Under the pieces are notes generated by a model. That model ran no database searches and was not told the DNA's origin. It saw only the letters and a list, made by a program, of their open reading frames with translations. A DNA stretch of 16,173 bases from an uncultured Clostridia bacterium (GTDB lineage: Bacteria; Bacillota; Clostridia; Christensenellales; Aristaeellaceae). Positions 1 through 6,193 of this stretch are shown here, piece after piece. The position numbers and the translations under genes are program-made. The stretch's first letter is position 1. Every line of letters begins with the position of its first letter. The stretch covers positions 1-16,173 of the forward strand of contig CAKUCE010000037.1 of the NCBI GenBank assembly GCA_934643535.1, read 5' to 3'.

Positions 1-419
1 ATGCCCGCGGCGCTTTTTTGGAGGCCATCAAGGGCAGCACGGAAAGCATGGACGAGTGCGACGTGGTGGTTCCCCGGGACCGAATCGCCGCCTTTGTCAA
101 AAAGAGCGTGGAGATCGGGAAGGAAATGAAGGTGCGAATCTGTTCCTTCGGCCACGCGGGCGACGGCAACCTGCACATCTACGTGTGTCAGGACGGCGTG
201 GCGGACGAACAGTGGCATGAAACCGTCGAAAAAGTCATGGACCGCCTGTATTCCGAAGCCCGGCTGCTGTCCGGCGAGGTCAGCGGCGAGCATGGCATCG
301 GTCACGCCAAACGGGCCTTTCTGGAGGAGAGCCTCGGCCTTGAACAGGTGGAGCTGATGCGGGGCATCAAGAAGGTTTTCGATCCCAACGGGATCCTGAA
401 CCCCGGAAAAGTGATTTGA
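1..419 (+). CDS. FAD-linked oxidase, GlcD-like, C-terminal part (5' end outside window)
   Basis: This is the C-terminal part of a flavin-dependent 2-hydroxyacid oxidase (glycolate oxidase subunit GlcD / D-lactate dehydrogenase family). The frame is open from base 3 with no start, so the gene begins upstream of the window. The last ~139 residues show the family's C-terminal signatures: GHAGDGNLHIYV, then SGEHGIGHAKR, and the terminal FDPNGILNPGKVI. The family oxidises glycolate, D-lactate or related acids with FAD and passes electrons to a partner such as an Fe-S subunit or an electron-transfer flavoprotein. The FAD-binding domain and any partner lie outside the window, so the substrate cannot be told. 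The gene ends at a strong hairpin. Membership of the family is certain; glycolate versus lactate specificity is not. Confidence 0.92.
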   Translation, partial: ARGAFLEAIKGSTESMDECDVVVPRDRIAAFVKKSVEIGKEMKVRICSFGHAGDGNLHIYVCQDGVADEQWHETVEKVMDRLYSEARLLSGEVSGEHGIGHAKRAFLEESLGLEQVELMRGIKKVFDPNGILNPGKVI

Positions 420-425
420 AAAAAG

Positions 426-475
426 AACCGGGAAGCGCGGCGAACGGCGCTTCCCGGTTTTGCTGTGCTTTTCAG
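426..475. terminator. Bidirectional intrinsic terminator
   Basis: A perfect 13-bp stem (426-438 with 447-459) encloses an 8-base loop. A T-rich tail follows on the plus strand. On the minus strand the stem is followed by a run of T (complement of 418-424). It sits between the stop of the oxidase (419) and the stop of the convergent ATPase gene (472), so it can end both transcripts. Confidence 0.85.
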
Positions 476-1326
476 AATTCCTTTGCGTGCGCCTGAAAAA
501 AGTCGTAGTACGCCCGGACGGCAGGCAGCTCCGTCCACCGGCGGACCGTCACCGGGTCCGCGTCCAGATCGTAAACCTTCGTGCCCTGCATGGACAGCAG
601 GAAGGGGGAGTGAGTGGCGATGACAAACTGACAGTGGAAAAAACGGGCGGAATCCTCGATGAACTGGCACAGCTCCTGCTGTCGCGTGGGAGACAGACTG
701 TTTTCCGGCTCGTCCAGCAGGTACAGCCCGTCTTCTTCGATGCGCTGGGTAAAGTACAGAAAGGCGCTTTCTCCGTTGGAATGTTCGGGCAGGTTGCCCA
801 TCAGATTTTTGCGCACGTAGCGGGACTGGGTGTTGCTGCGGGCCATGTTCACGGTTTTCAGCCGGTCGTAGTCCTCCATGGTGCGAAAGTGAAAGTCCGA
901 ATATCTGGCGTCCAGATACTCCTGAAACAGCTCTTCCCGCTTTTCGTCCACCCCGGCGTTGGCCGCCCGGAGATTCAGCATAAAGTCAAATACATCGTCG
1001 CTGGTAATGACCCGGCTCTTTTCGGGGATCTCGCTGCGAAGCTCGCGGGTACACAGGGCGATGTAGTCCTCAAAAAAACTGGAGCGGTTGTACCGGCTGT
1101 CCCGCTGCAGCTTCAGCGCTTCCGCCATGACGTTCAGGGCAGTGGTCTTGCCGGAACCGTTGCCGCCGTACAGAATGGTCACAGGCTCCAGCTCCAGCTC
1201 CCGCAGGCCCCGGGCGGAAAGCACCTTGAAGGGGTAAAAGCTGTTGTAGCATTTGCGCCTGATAGAGAGGAGAAAGTCGAATTCCTCCCCGTCGTCGGGA
1301 AAGGTAAATCGGGACAGATACAGCAC
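472..1326 (-). CDS. AAA/ABC-type ATPase, stand-alone
   Basis: This is a soluble P-loop ATPase of the SMC/RecF/ABC-like class, about 284 residues. The GTG at 1326 is chosen because AAGGAG lies 10 bases upstream; a TTG at 1347 in the same frame has no ribosome site. Visible motifs (numbered from the GTG): Walker A GGNGSGKT at 54-61, an ABC-signature-like SNGES at 183-187, Walker B LYLLDEPE at 201-208 followed by a D-loop SLSP, and the H-loop ATHSP around 239. No membrane segments are present, and no transporter, nuclease or toxin partner is adjacent. It resembles the predicted ATPases of the COG3910 type, whose role is unknown; related ATPases occur in phage-defence and DNA-repair contexts, but nothing here supports either. 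It is transcribed towards the shared terminator, probably from the promoter near 1505-1533. Confidence 0.85.
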   Translation of the reverse strand: MLYLSRFTFPDDGEEFDFLLSIRRKCYNSFYPFKVLSARGLRELELEPVTILYGGNGSGKTTALNVMAEALKLQRDSRYNRSSFFEDYIALCTRELRSEIPEKSRVITSDDVFDFMLNLRAANAGVDEKREELFQEYLDARYSDFHFRTMEDYDRLKTVNMARSNTQSRYVRKNLMGNLPEHSNGESAFLYFTQRIEEDGLYLLDEPENSLSPTRQQELCQFIEDSARFFHCQFVIATHSPFLLSMQGTKVYDLDADPVTVRRWTELPAVRAYYDFFQAHAKEF

Positions 1327-1504
1327 GGCGGTTACGCTCCTTGGCAAAAGATCGAATCAGCAGGGGAGACGCCCCCCGGCAGCAGCGGAGAACCACGCTA
1401 TGGCCCTTTTCATCAAGCACACAGTAAGGCGGCAGCTTGCCCGGCGTGGAAAGACGGGAAGCAGCCAGCTTTCTCGTGAACGTTCCTCCGTTAATGCCAG
1501 GCAG

Positions 1505-1533
1505 ATCATACCATGTTTTTGATTAAAGGGCAA
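1505..1533 (-). promoter_or_regulatory. Predicted promoter upstream of the ATPase gene
   Basis: Read on the minus strand, a -35 like TTGCCC (1533-1528), a 17-base spacer and a -10 TATGAT (1510-1505) preceded by TGG form an extended -10 promoter. Transcription would begin near 1498, giving a leader of about 170 bases before the ATPase start codon. That leader carries its own GGAGGA ribosome-site-like motif at 1489-1484 (see findings). Confidence 0.5.
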
Positions 1534-1691
1534 TAAGACGATGACAAAGCTCGAATGATATGCTTCAGCGCGGAATAAGGACCCGTACTGAAAGGAAAAA
1601 CGGAGATGCCTTCCTGCAAAACAGGAACGTCATCCCTGCCCGGCGGTCGGCTGGCGTTCAAAAGGCCCCTTCGGAAAAAAGATAAAAAGGC

Positions 1692-1715
1692 AGCAAAGGC
1701 GGCCTTTGTTTTTTT
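1692..1715 (+). terminator. Possible weak intrinsic terminator
   Basis: A short stem (AGCAAAGG with CCTTTGTT, loop of 3 bases, one G-T pair) is followed by a run of T to 1715. No plus-strand gene is visible just upstream, so it may insulate the downstream promoter at 1748 from readthrough, or be incidental. Confidence 0.35.
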
Positions 1716-1747
1716 GCTGAATTTGACCAGGCCGGAGACCTGCGGCA

Positions 1748-1776
1748 TTGACGCGCCCTGCCCGGAATGCTACAAT
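1748..1776 (+). promoter_or_regulatory. Sigma-A type promoter for the DUF5058 operon
   Basis: TTGACG at 1748-1753 and TACAAT at 1771-1776 are separated by exactly 17 bases, each one mismatch from consensus. The start would be near 1783, leaving a short leader of about 25 bases with AGGAGGT at 1794-1800 ahead of the ATG at 1809. No operator-like repeat is obvious, so the operon may be constitutively expressed. Confidence 0.8.
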
Positions 1777-1808
1777 GCGGAAAGAACTTACACAGGAGGT
1801 GGGAGAAT

Positions 1809-2531
1809 ATGCCGTTCTCCGTCAATGATCCGTTCCTATTCTGGCTGTCCGGCGTCGTCATCGCGGCGGTGCTGGCGGAATCGGTTTTCTTTCTGGTGAA
1901 AGCCGCCAAGCGCGCCCGGGAACTGAAGCTGCCCAAAGGGACTGTCCGCAAGACGATCCTGTCCAGCGGGCTGTTTTCGCTGGCCCCGGCGGTGTCCATC
2001 CTGATCGGCGTGCTGACGCTGAACCGGTTTCTGGGCCTGCCCTTTCCGTGGCTGCGGCTGAGCATTCTGGGCGCCGTGACCTATGAGCTGCCCGCGGCTA
2101 CCATCGCTGCCAACGCCGTAGGCGCGGGCGTGACGGAAACCATCACCGATCCCCAGACCTTCGCCGTGATCGCATGGACCATGACGCTGGGCATTATCGC
2201 GGGCATCGTGCTGATCCTGTTCGGCCTGAAAAAGCTGCAGAAGGGCATGAATACCATCAGCGGCAAGGACGAAAAATGGCGCGGAATTTTAATGGACGCG
2301 CTGTTTCTGGGCATGATCTCCGCTTTTCTGGGACTGTTGTTCGCCAATGTGCGGGACGGCGTGCCGGGCTTCATCCCCATTGTGGTCGCGCTGGTTTCGG
2401 CGCTTTTGATGGGCGTATGCGGCCTTCTGATCCGGGTGCTGAAATGGAACTGGCTGGAGCAGGACGCCCTGCCCCTGTGCATGCTGGGCGCAATGGCGCT
2501 GAGTATTCCGATTACGGCACTGATGGCTTGA
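1809..2531 (+). CDS. DUF5058 family integral membrane protein
   Basis: This is a 240-residue multi-pass membrane protein recognised as DUF5058 from its N-terminus (NDPFLFW...) and the conserved LGAVTYELPAATIAANAVG stretch at 88-106. The ATG at 1809 is chosen over an upstream ATG at 1767 because AGGAGGT lies 8 bases before it and the upstream ATG falls inside the promoter -10. About six hydrophobic segments are visible, near 10-30, 52-73, 117-140, 160-181, 186-209 and 219-239; a cytoplasmic-looking basic stretch (KAAKRARELKLPKG) follows the first. The biochemical role of the family is not established. First position in an operon with a second membrane protein and an M20 peptidase suggests one half of a transporter for a peptide or N-acyl amino acid, which is inference from context. 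Confidence 0.88.
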   Translation: MPFSVNDPFLFWLSGVVIAAVLAESVFFLVKAAKRARELKLPKGTVRKTILSSGLFSLAPAVSILIGVLTLNRFLGLPFPWLRLSILGAVTYELPAATIAANAVGAGVTETITDPQTFAVIAWTMTLGIIAGIVLILFGLKKLQKGMNTISGKDEKWRGILMDALFLGMISAFLGLLFANVRDGVPGFIPIVVALVSALLMGVCGLLIRVLKWNWLEQDALPLCMLGAMALSIPITALMA

Positions 2532-2547
2532 GCGGGAGGAATCGAGA

Positions 2548-3240
2548 ATGGATAAGCAACTGTCTCCCTATGAGGAAAAACAATATGCCTATGGCCGCGT
2601 CTGGACGGCGCTGCTTCTTATGATGATGCTGGCCGTTCCGCTGGCCATCTGCGTGTACTACAACGCCTGGCCGCCGCTGACGGCGGTGCTGAAGGCTTTG
2701 CTGGGCGTGGCTCCCATGTACTGGCTGGTGGGCATCATCGAGGTTCTGACCTACGTGCCCATGCTGGGCACCGGTGGGACCTATCTGGGCTTCGTGACGG
2801 GCAATCTGACCAATCTGAAAGTGCCCTGCGCCCTGAACGCCATGCAGGCGGCCAAGGTCAAGGCCGGGACGGAGGAGGGCGAGGTGATCTCCACCATCGC
2901 TATCGCGTCCAGCTCCATTGTAACGGTGCTGGTGATCGCCGTCGGTGTGTTCGGCCTGCGCCTGTTGGAGCCGATGCTGGAATCCCCGGTGCTGAAGCCC
3001 GCCTTTGACAACATTCTGCCGTCCCTGTTCGGCGCGCTGGGCGTGGTGTTCGTATCCAAGAACCCGAAGATCGCGGCGGCTCCCATGCTGTTCATGGTGG
3101 TGCTGTTCCTGCTGGTGCCCAGCCTGAGCGGAAGCGTCAGCGTACTGGTGCCCGTGGGCGCGCTGATCGCCATCGGCGCGGCGCGGTTCCTGTATCGGAA
3201 AGGCCTGATCGGAATGGAAAAGGAGAGTGGAAACGAATGA
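2548..3240 (+). CDS. Membrane protein, likely partner subunit of the DUF5058 protein
   Basis: This 230-residue integral membrane protein has no functional name that I recognise. The ATG at 2548 has GGGAGGA 7 bases upstream and lies 16 bases after the DUF5058 stop, so the two are co-transcribed. A polar N-terminus of about 16 residues precedes hydrophobic segments near 17-38, 56-73, 114-138, 156-171, 176-193 and 196-215. A glycine-rich loop, LGTGGTYLGFVTGNLTNLKV at 73-92, is followed by VPCALNAMQAAKVKAGTEE, a pattern reminiscent of the TYELPAATIAANAVGAG stretch in the DUF5058 protein; the two may be distant paralogues. The stop codon overlaps the start of the M20 gene (ATGA), implying translational coupling. 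A permease subunit is the most economical guess, with no direct evidence for substrate. Confidence 0.82.
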   Translation: MDKQLSPYEEKQYAYGRVWTALLLMMMLAVPLAICVYYNAWPPLTAVLKALLGVAPMYWLVGIIEVLTYVPMLGTGGTYLGFVTGNLTNLKVPCALNAMQAAKVKAGTEEGEVISTIAIASSSIVTVLVIAVGVFGLRLLEPMLESPVLKPAFDNILPSLFGALGVVFVSKNPKIAAAPMLFMVVLFLLVPSLSGSVSVLVPVGALIAIGAARFLYRKGLIGMEKESGNE

Positions 3241-4673
3241 TGATTTTGTGGATTCTTCTGGGGCTGCTGGTTCTCTGGCTGGCGGTGATTGTGGTTCGAG
3301 CCATTCAATTCAAGCCCTATCCCATGGAAAAAACGGAAGCGGAGAGCTTCCCCGTGGATGAAAAACGGGCGCTGGAACGCTTTCAGGACATGATCCGGCT
3401 GAAAACGGTCAGCTACCCGGATGAAAAACTGGAGGACCCGCAGACGTTTGCGGACTTCCAGACATTATTGGCGGAGGCTTATCCGGCGGTGACGAAGACC
3501 TGCACCCGGGAAATTCTGGGCCGGCGGGGAATGCTGTACCATTGGAAGGGCAAGAGCAGCGCGAAGCCGTCCGTGCTGATGGCGCACTACGACGTGGTGC
3601 CGGTGAATGAAAGCGAATGGAAGGAGCCGCCCTTTGGAGCGGTCGTGAAGGACGGAGAGCTTTGGGGCCGGGGCACGCTGGACACCAAAGGAACCCTGCA
3701 CGGCGTGATGGAAGCCGCCGAAATGCTGATCCAGCAGGGCTTTGTGCCGGAGAACGACGTATATTTCGCCTTTGGCGGCGATGAAGAGATCTTCGGCGGA
3801 GATGCGCCCGCCATTGTGGAAGAGTTGAAAAAGCGCGGCATTCATCCGGAATTTGTACTGGATGAGGGCGGCGCGATCGTGGACGGCGTGTTCCCCGGCG
3901 TCAGCAAAAGCGCGGCGCTGATCGGTACGGCGGAAAAGGGAACGGTCAGTGTGGATATGACCGCGTCCGGCAAGGGCGGCCACGCCAGCGCGCCCGCCAG
4001 CCGTCAGGCACTGGGCATTCTGGGCCGGGCGCTGAGCCGCATTCAGGATCATGCCATGCCCTTTACGCTGACTCCTCCCGCCCGGGAAATGTTTGATATT
4101 CTGGGCCGGGAATCCAGCTTTGGCTACAGGCTGCTGTTCGCCAACCTGTGGTGCTTCGGGCCGCTGCTGGATCTGGTGTGCCGCAAATCCGGCGGCGAAC
4201 TGAACGCGCTGGTGCGCACCACCTGTGCCCTGACCATGGCACAAGGCTCCAAAGCCTTTAACGTGCTGCCCTCCACCGCTCATGCGGGCATCAACCTGCG
4301 GCTGATCAGCGGCGACACCATCGAAGCCGCCATTGCCCGGCTCAAGACCATCGTGGACGATCCGTCCATCGAGGTAAAGCTCGTCTCCGGCGGCGAACCC
4401 AGCGTTGTTTCCCGGACCGGCGACGAACCCTGGAACCGGCTGAAGAGCGCCATCAGTGCCGCCTATCCCGGCGTACTGGTTTCGCCCTATCTGATGCTGG
4501 CGGGCAGCGACAGCCGTCATTACGGCCCCATCAGCGAGCATGTATATCGCTTCAGCGGCATGCCCATGTCCAAGGAACAGCGCGGCCTGATTCACAATGC
4601 CAACGAGCGTATCCCCGTGGCTCAGCTCAAGGACACCATCTGCTTCTTTGCGGAAGTGATGAAGCGCTGCTGA
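3237..4673 (+). CDS. M20 family metallopeptidase, membrane-anchored, PM20D1/carboxypeptidase S-like
   Basis: This 478-residue enzyme belongs to the M20 di-zinc hydrolases, which cleave peptide or N-acyl amide bonds. The metal and catalytic residues are all present: H117 and D119 in AHYDVVP, D149 in GRGTLDTKG, E183-E184 in GGDEEIFGG, D209 in LDEGG, H249 in GGHASAP (dimerisation/lid region) and H453 in IHNANER. The spacing closely parallels PM20D1, an N-acyl amino acid hydrolase/synthase, and yeast carboxypeptidase S. A single hydrophobic helix at about 2-20 is followed by R21 and K26, which by the positive-inside rule points to a cytoplasmic catalytic domain. The ATG at 3237 overlaps the upstream stop and has AAGGAG about 11 bases before it. 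The operon context suggests it acts on the substrate of the two membrane proteins. Family assignment is firm; the natural substrate is unknown. Confidence 0.93.
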   Translation: MMILWILLGLLVLWLAVIVVRAIQFKPYPMEKTEAESFPVDEKRALERFQDMIRLKTVSYPDEKLEDPQTFADFQTLLAEAYPAVTKTCTREILGRRGMLYHWKGKSSAKPSVLMAHYDVVPVNESEWKEPPFGAVVKDGELWGRGTLDTKGTLHGVMEAAEMLIQQGFVPENDVYFAFGGDEEIFGGDAPAIVEELKKRGIHPEFVLDEGGAIVDGVFPGVSKSAALIGTAEKGTVSVDMTASGKGGHASAPASRQALGILGRALSRIQDHAMPFTLTPPAREMFDILGRESSFGYRLLFANLWCFGPLLDLVCRKSGGELNALVRTTCALTMAQGSKAFNVLPSTAHAGINLRLISGDTIEAAIARLKTIVDDPSIEVKLVSGGEPSVVSRTGDEPWNRLKSAISAAYPGVLVSPYLMLAGSDSRHYGPISEHVYRFSGMPMSKEQRGLIHNANERIPVAQLKDTICFFAEVMKRC

Positions 4674-4704
4674 AAACGGGTTTGGATTCCCTCCAATAAA
4701 ATGA

Positions 4705-4752
4705 CGGCGGAGGCCGTCCTGTCAGTGAACAGGATGGGCTTCCGCCGCTTTT
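4705..4752 (+). terminator. Intrinsic terminator-like hairpin after the M20 gene
   Basis: An imperfect long stem (4705-4720 with 4729-4747, including CGGCGGA against TCCGCCG) with an inner CCTG/CAGG stem and an 8-base loop is followed by CTTTT. It starts about 30 bases after the M20 stop. On the minus strand it is followed by CATTTTATT, so it could also end the dehydrogenase transcript. Confidence 0.65.
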
Positions 4753-4817
4753 GGGTGGACGGAAAACGACCGTAAATGTCCTGCGCCTGAACCGATCAGG
4801 AAAATCCCCGCATATCA

Positions 4818-4853
4818 TTTTTCCCCGCAGCCCGTTCGGGCTGCGGGGAAAAA
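4818..4853. repeat. Perfect 16-bp inverted repeat bounded by T5/A5
   Basis: The arms 4818-4833 and 4838-4853 are perfectly complementary, with a 4-base GTTC loop. Each strand reads TTTTT, then a GC-rich stem, then AAAAA, so neither strand has the 3' U-run of a classical terminator outside the stem. It lies about 54 bases past the dehydrogenase stop on the minus strand. It may still act as a terminator or mRNA 3' protector together with the hairpin at 4705-4747. Confidence 0.7.
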
Positions 4854-4906
4854 CGAAGGAAAAAGGCTCGGTACAGCTCGCTCAGCTGCAGCTTCCGGGA
4901 AAGCCT

Positions 4907-5863
4907 TTATTGGATTTTTTCAAAAACGCCGTTGACCACATTTACCGGACTTCCCTGCTGGAAGGCACGGACGTTTTCCACGACCGTATTCATCAGGCGC
5001 TGCCGGGCTTCCCTGGCAGCCCAGGCAATGTGCGGGGTGATCAGGCAGTTGTCCAATCCCAGCAGAGGACTGTCCGCAGGAATGGGTTCCCGCTCCGCCA
5101 CATCCACGGCTGCTCCTGCTACATGACCGCTGAGCAGCGCTTCCCGCAGGGCGGCTTCATCCACCAACGGGCCGCGTCCGGTATTGATCAGCAGAACACC
5201 GGGCTTCATCTGGGCAAGGGTTTCCCGGTTGATCAGGTGCTGGTTCTCCTTTGTCAACGGGCAATGGAGAGAAATAACGTCGCTTCGCTGCAGCAATTCT
5301 TCCATGAAAATACTCCCTTCCCGGCCCGAAGGAGAGGTGTGCAGCACATTCATGCCGAAAGCACCGGCGATTCTGCCCACGGCTTTCCCGATGCGGCCAT
5401 AACCGATCAGCCCCATGGTTTTGCCGCTCAGCTCGATTTGCGGGTAATCCCAGAAGCAGAACTCCCGGCCGCGGGTCCAGCGCCCCTCCTGTACGGCCTG
5501 ATTATGCGCGCCCACCCGATGGCAAAGCTCCAGCAGGAGCGCAAAGGTGTACTGGGCGACCGCGTCGGTGGCATAAGAAGGAACGTTGCATACGGGAATG
5601 TGCCGTTCTGCCGCCGCGACGGTATCGACCACATTAAAACCTGTGGCCAGAACGCCAATCATTCGCAGGTGAGGATGGCTTTCGATCATTTCCCGGGTGA
5701 TAACGGTTTTGTTGGTCAGCACAATTTCAGCGTCCGCCATACGGTCTGACGCTTCCGCCGGTTCGCTGAAATCATGAACAGTCAGCTCGCCCAGCTTTTC
5801 CAGCTCCGCCCAGCTCAGGTCGCCCGGGTTTTCCGTGTGTCCGTCCAATATCACGATTTTCAT
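4907..5863 (-). CDS. D-2-hydroxyacid dehydrogenase (glycerate dehydrogenase / hydroxypyruvate reductase-like)
   Basis: This NAD(P)-dependent D-2-hydroxyacid dehydrogenase has 318 residues, the normal length for the family. The ATG at 5863 is used because GAGGAA lies just upstream and MKIVILDGH is a typical first strand; in-frame codons further upstream lack a ribosome site. The substrate-loop LATGFNVVD is at 72-80, the Rossmann signature GYGRIG at 154-159, and the catalytic triad is R230 (NTGRGPLVDE), E259 (DVAEREP) and H278 (ITPHIAW). The enzyme would interconvert hydroxypyruvate and D-glycerate (or glyoxylate and glycolate) in the cytoplasm. The divergent neighbour is a glycerate 2-kinase, which makes hydroxypyruvate/glycerate the most likely substrate pair; this rests on context. 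Other members reduce pyruvate or bulkier keto acids, so a broader activity is possible. Confidence 0.9.
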   Translation of the reverse strand: MKIVILDGHTENPGDLSWAELEKLGELTVHDFSEPAEASDRMADAEIVLTNKTVITREMIESHPHLRMIGVLATGFNVVDTVAAAERHIPVCNVPSYATDAVAQYTFALLLELCHRVGAHNQAVQEGRWTRGREFCFWDYPQIELSGKTMGLIGYGRIGKAVGRIAGAFGMNVLHTSPSGREGSIFMEELLQRSDVISLHCPLTKENQHLINRETLAQMKPGVLLINTGRGPLVDEAALREALLSGHVAGAAVDVAEREPIPADSPLLGLDNCLITPHIAWAAREARQRLMNTVVENVRAFQQGSPVNVVNGVFEKIQ

Positions 5864-6193
5864 TACTGTTCCTCGATTCTTGAAAGAGCATTGAATACGG
5901 TTTGGGGAAAATGCCAATTTCCGCAATTCCGTTCGGGAGAGCAAGGGGCATTAAAAAGAAGAACGATTTTGCGGAGAAGGATGTCCCACGACCGTCGGAT
6001 GGCTTGCCGGCAGTTCCTTTCATTGACGTCATGCTTCCGGCGATTCATGGTACCATAACCTTTCATTGTGTGCAATAGACGTTTTGATAGGGAAGCGGAT
6101 TCCAGAATTTGAAAGCTTCTATCAGGAACAAAGAAGGAATTTTTCCCCTTCGTTTCGAAAAATAACTCATCAGCAAAAACGGAGGGTTGCCAT
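5864..6193. promoter_or_regulatory. Divergent intergenic region with two palindromes
   Basis: The 330 bases between the dehydrogenase and glycerate kinase genes must carry both promoters. Two perfect palindromes are visible: TGACGTCA at 6024-6031 and ATGGTACCAT at 6047-6056. A TTGACG (6023-6028) overlaps the first, and the second falls where a plus-strand -10 would be, but the -10 match is poor. No convincing promoter was found for the minus side. The palindromes are candidate operators for a shared regulator, not proven sites. No gene is supported here. Confidence 0.4.

Larger units (their letters stand above)
1327..1808. other. Divergent intergenic region, no supported gene
   Basis: This 480-base stretch separates the ATPase gene (minus) from the DUF5058 operon (plus). 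It holds a predicted promoter for each side (1505-1533 minus, 1748-1776 plus), a small hairpin with a T-run (1692-1715), and an open minus-strand frame upstream of the ATPase that lacks a normal start codon. Other short frames across it have no ribosome site and no recognisable protein. Confidence 0.6.

Noticed and set aside
460..1479. A 339-codon plus-strand frame opposite the ATPase gene
   Set aside because: The minus-strand frame has all the P-loop ATPase motifs; the plus frame overlaps the terminator and has no known domain.
1606..1899. A 97-codon plus-strand frame overlapping the DUF5058 promoter and gene start
   Set aside because: GGAG lies directly against its ATG, so spacing is wrong. 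It reads through the promoter and into the DUF5058 gene in another frame, and the product is not recognisable.
3465..4595. A 376-codon minus-strand frame opposite the M20 gene
   Set aside because: The M20 motifs on the plus strand are complete; the reverse frame is compositionally odd and has no start signal.
5864..6193. A riboswitch ahead of the dehydrogenase or glycerate kinase gene
   Set aside because: No recognisable conserved aptamer core or terminator/antiterminator pair was seen in either leader; only short palindromes were found.
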